Shown here: piece after piece, positions 63,451 through 64,000 of the stretch
How positions within the stretch are numbered: position 1 is the stretch's first letter
How the letters are laid out: the number at the start of each line of letters is the position of its first letter
From: Beverwykella pulmonaria
Taxonomy: Eukaryota > Ascomycota > Dothideomycetes > Pleosporales > Melanommataceae
Length of the DNA: 64,000 bases
NCBI GenBank assembly: GCA_001599595.1
Contig: BCHH01000010.1
Span: forward strand, 1,361,392-1,425,391
Reading direction: 5' to 3'
Notes under the pieces: model-generated
What the model was told of the DNA's origin: nothing
The model's input: the letters and a program-made list of their open reading frames with translations, nothing else
Databases searched by the model: none
Translations under genes and position numbers: made by a program

Positions 63451-64000
63451 TTAGATAGAATACCGGTCCGTCTCATGCCTCACCGGCCGATAAACCAGAT
63501 AATCAAACCTTGCCTTCGCCTCTAAGCCATCCATATCACTCGCAGCCAACCCCACAAACGCTCCCGTAAAACTTCCATGCGCCTGGTGCCCGCCGCACTC
63601 ATCCGAAAGAATACTCGCATCATGCACGGGTCCAATTTTCTTCAGCTCTTCTTCGCCCTCCAAGGCCCAGAAAAACTGCAATTGATTTCCGCGAATCGTA
63701 AGCGCAAGCCTAACTTTCCCTTCATTCGGGATCGACACTGGCTCCGCCATGGGGAACTTGAGTCTACCTTCGGGCCAGGAGGCCTCGGAGGCGAGAATGA
63801 GTAGTTCGCGCTGGCCGTCTGAGTGCGCGGATACGGTGAGGTAGAAGAAATTGTAGCGGCAGTAATACGCCGTCAGGCCAGCGTATTGTCGCTCGTCCGT
63901 GGGCGAGAAGTCAATGACAGTTTCGGCATCGTAGGAGAAGTGCGTTTGACGGCGAGCTACGAGTGCTTGTTCAAACCAGGAGCCGATGGCCTCGCGGCCG
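63451..64000 (-). CDS. GH43-type beta-xylosidase/arabinosidase, C-terminal domain (partial)
   Basis: The frame enters from the right edge and ends at 63451; 182 residues are visible. SWFEQALVARRQTHFSYDAE, TVIDFSPTDERQYAGLTAYY, CRYNFFYLTVSAHSDGQREL and HGSFTGAFVGLAASDMDGLE match the C-terminal beta-sandwich (GH43_C2) of GH43 subfamilies with xylosidase or arabinofuranosidase activity. The domain is not catalytic; the five-bladed propeller lies outside the window, so activity is inferred. Confidence 0.85.
   Translation of the reverse strand, partial: GREAIGSWFEQALVARRQTHFSYDAETVIDFSPTDERQYAGLTAYYCRYNFFYLTVSAHSDGQRELLILASEASWPEGRLKFPMAEPVSIPNEGKVRLALTIRGNQLQFFWALEGEEELKKIGPVHDASILSDECGGHQAHGSFTGAFVGLAASDMDGLEAKARFDYLVYRPVRHETDRYSI

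Overview
The window is nuclear DNA of a filamentous ascomycete (Pezizomycotina; a dothideomycete-like or leotiomycete-like genome is my inference, not shown). The support is short spliceosomal introns of about 45-95 nt with GT-AG ends and CTAAC/CTGAC branch sites, fungus-specific families (CPS1/DIP2-type ligase, Zn2Cys6 regulator, DUF6594, GH43, Aah1-type adenine deaminase), a peroxisomal SKL tail, and AT-rich decayed transposons with C-to-T type damage. Many exon junctions were resolved by hand; coordinates run from start codon to stop codon unless marked partial.

Layout. 1-4046: 5' part of a CPS1-type ligase (minus), divergent from a peroxisomal acyl-CoA thioesterase (plus). 4047-15360: an accessory, repeat-rich island. 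It holds a putative GPI-anchored cysteine-rich protein, a gapped Tc1-like element with 33-bp inverted repeats, a multi-pass membrane protein, relics of two pogo/Fot1-type transposases, a DUF6594 gene broken by two TAG codons, a solo LTR with its 5-bp target duplication, a 3 x 48-bp minisatellite and a dispersed 215-bp repeat pair. 16221-24652: housekeeping-like genes, namely a Herp-like ubiquitin-domain membrane protein, mitochondrial phosphatidylserine decarboxylase, a sugar-porter-type transporter and an unrecognised two-TM fungal protein. 25745-32289: glutamate decarboxylase (10 exons, with two in-frame TGA codons) and a Zn2Cys6 transcription factor. 32290-36231 is a 3.9-kb stretch where I see no gene. 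36232-40096: adenine deaminase, a short-chain dehydrogenase and a DUF1989 (urea-carboxylase-associated) protein, possibly a small nitrogen/purine-related neighbourhood. 40729-54263: conserved genes LEU4, a DUF4484/LCHN-type protein, UTP10 and NRDE2, the last two divergent from a shared 505-bp promoter. 55668-63160: a surface/secreted-protein region with a small secreted beta/gamma-crystallin-like protein, two paralogous eight-cysteine single-pass membrane proteins, a third signal-peptide/TM protein and an F-box fragment. Two copies of a duplicated segment 4.44 kb apart are interleaved with these. 63451-64000: 3' end of a GH43 beta-xylosidase-type gene.

Most noteworthy: the 58.5-63.2 kb cluster of paralogous Cys-rich sensor-like proteins with the duplicated flanking segment; a thioesterase whose last intron decides whether a peroxisomal signal is made; the tandem TGA codons in an otherwise perfectly spliceable glutamate decarboxylase; and the RIP-like inactivation of the DUF6594 gene inside a transposon island.
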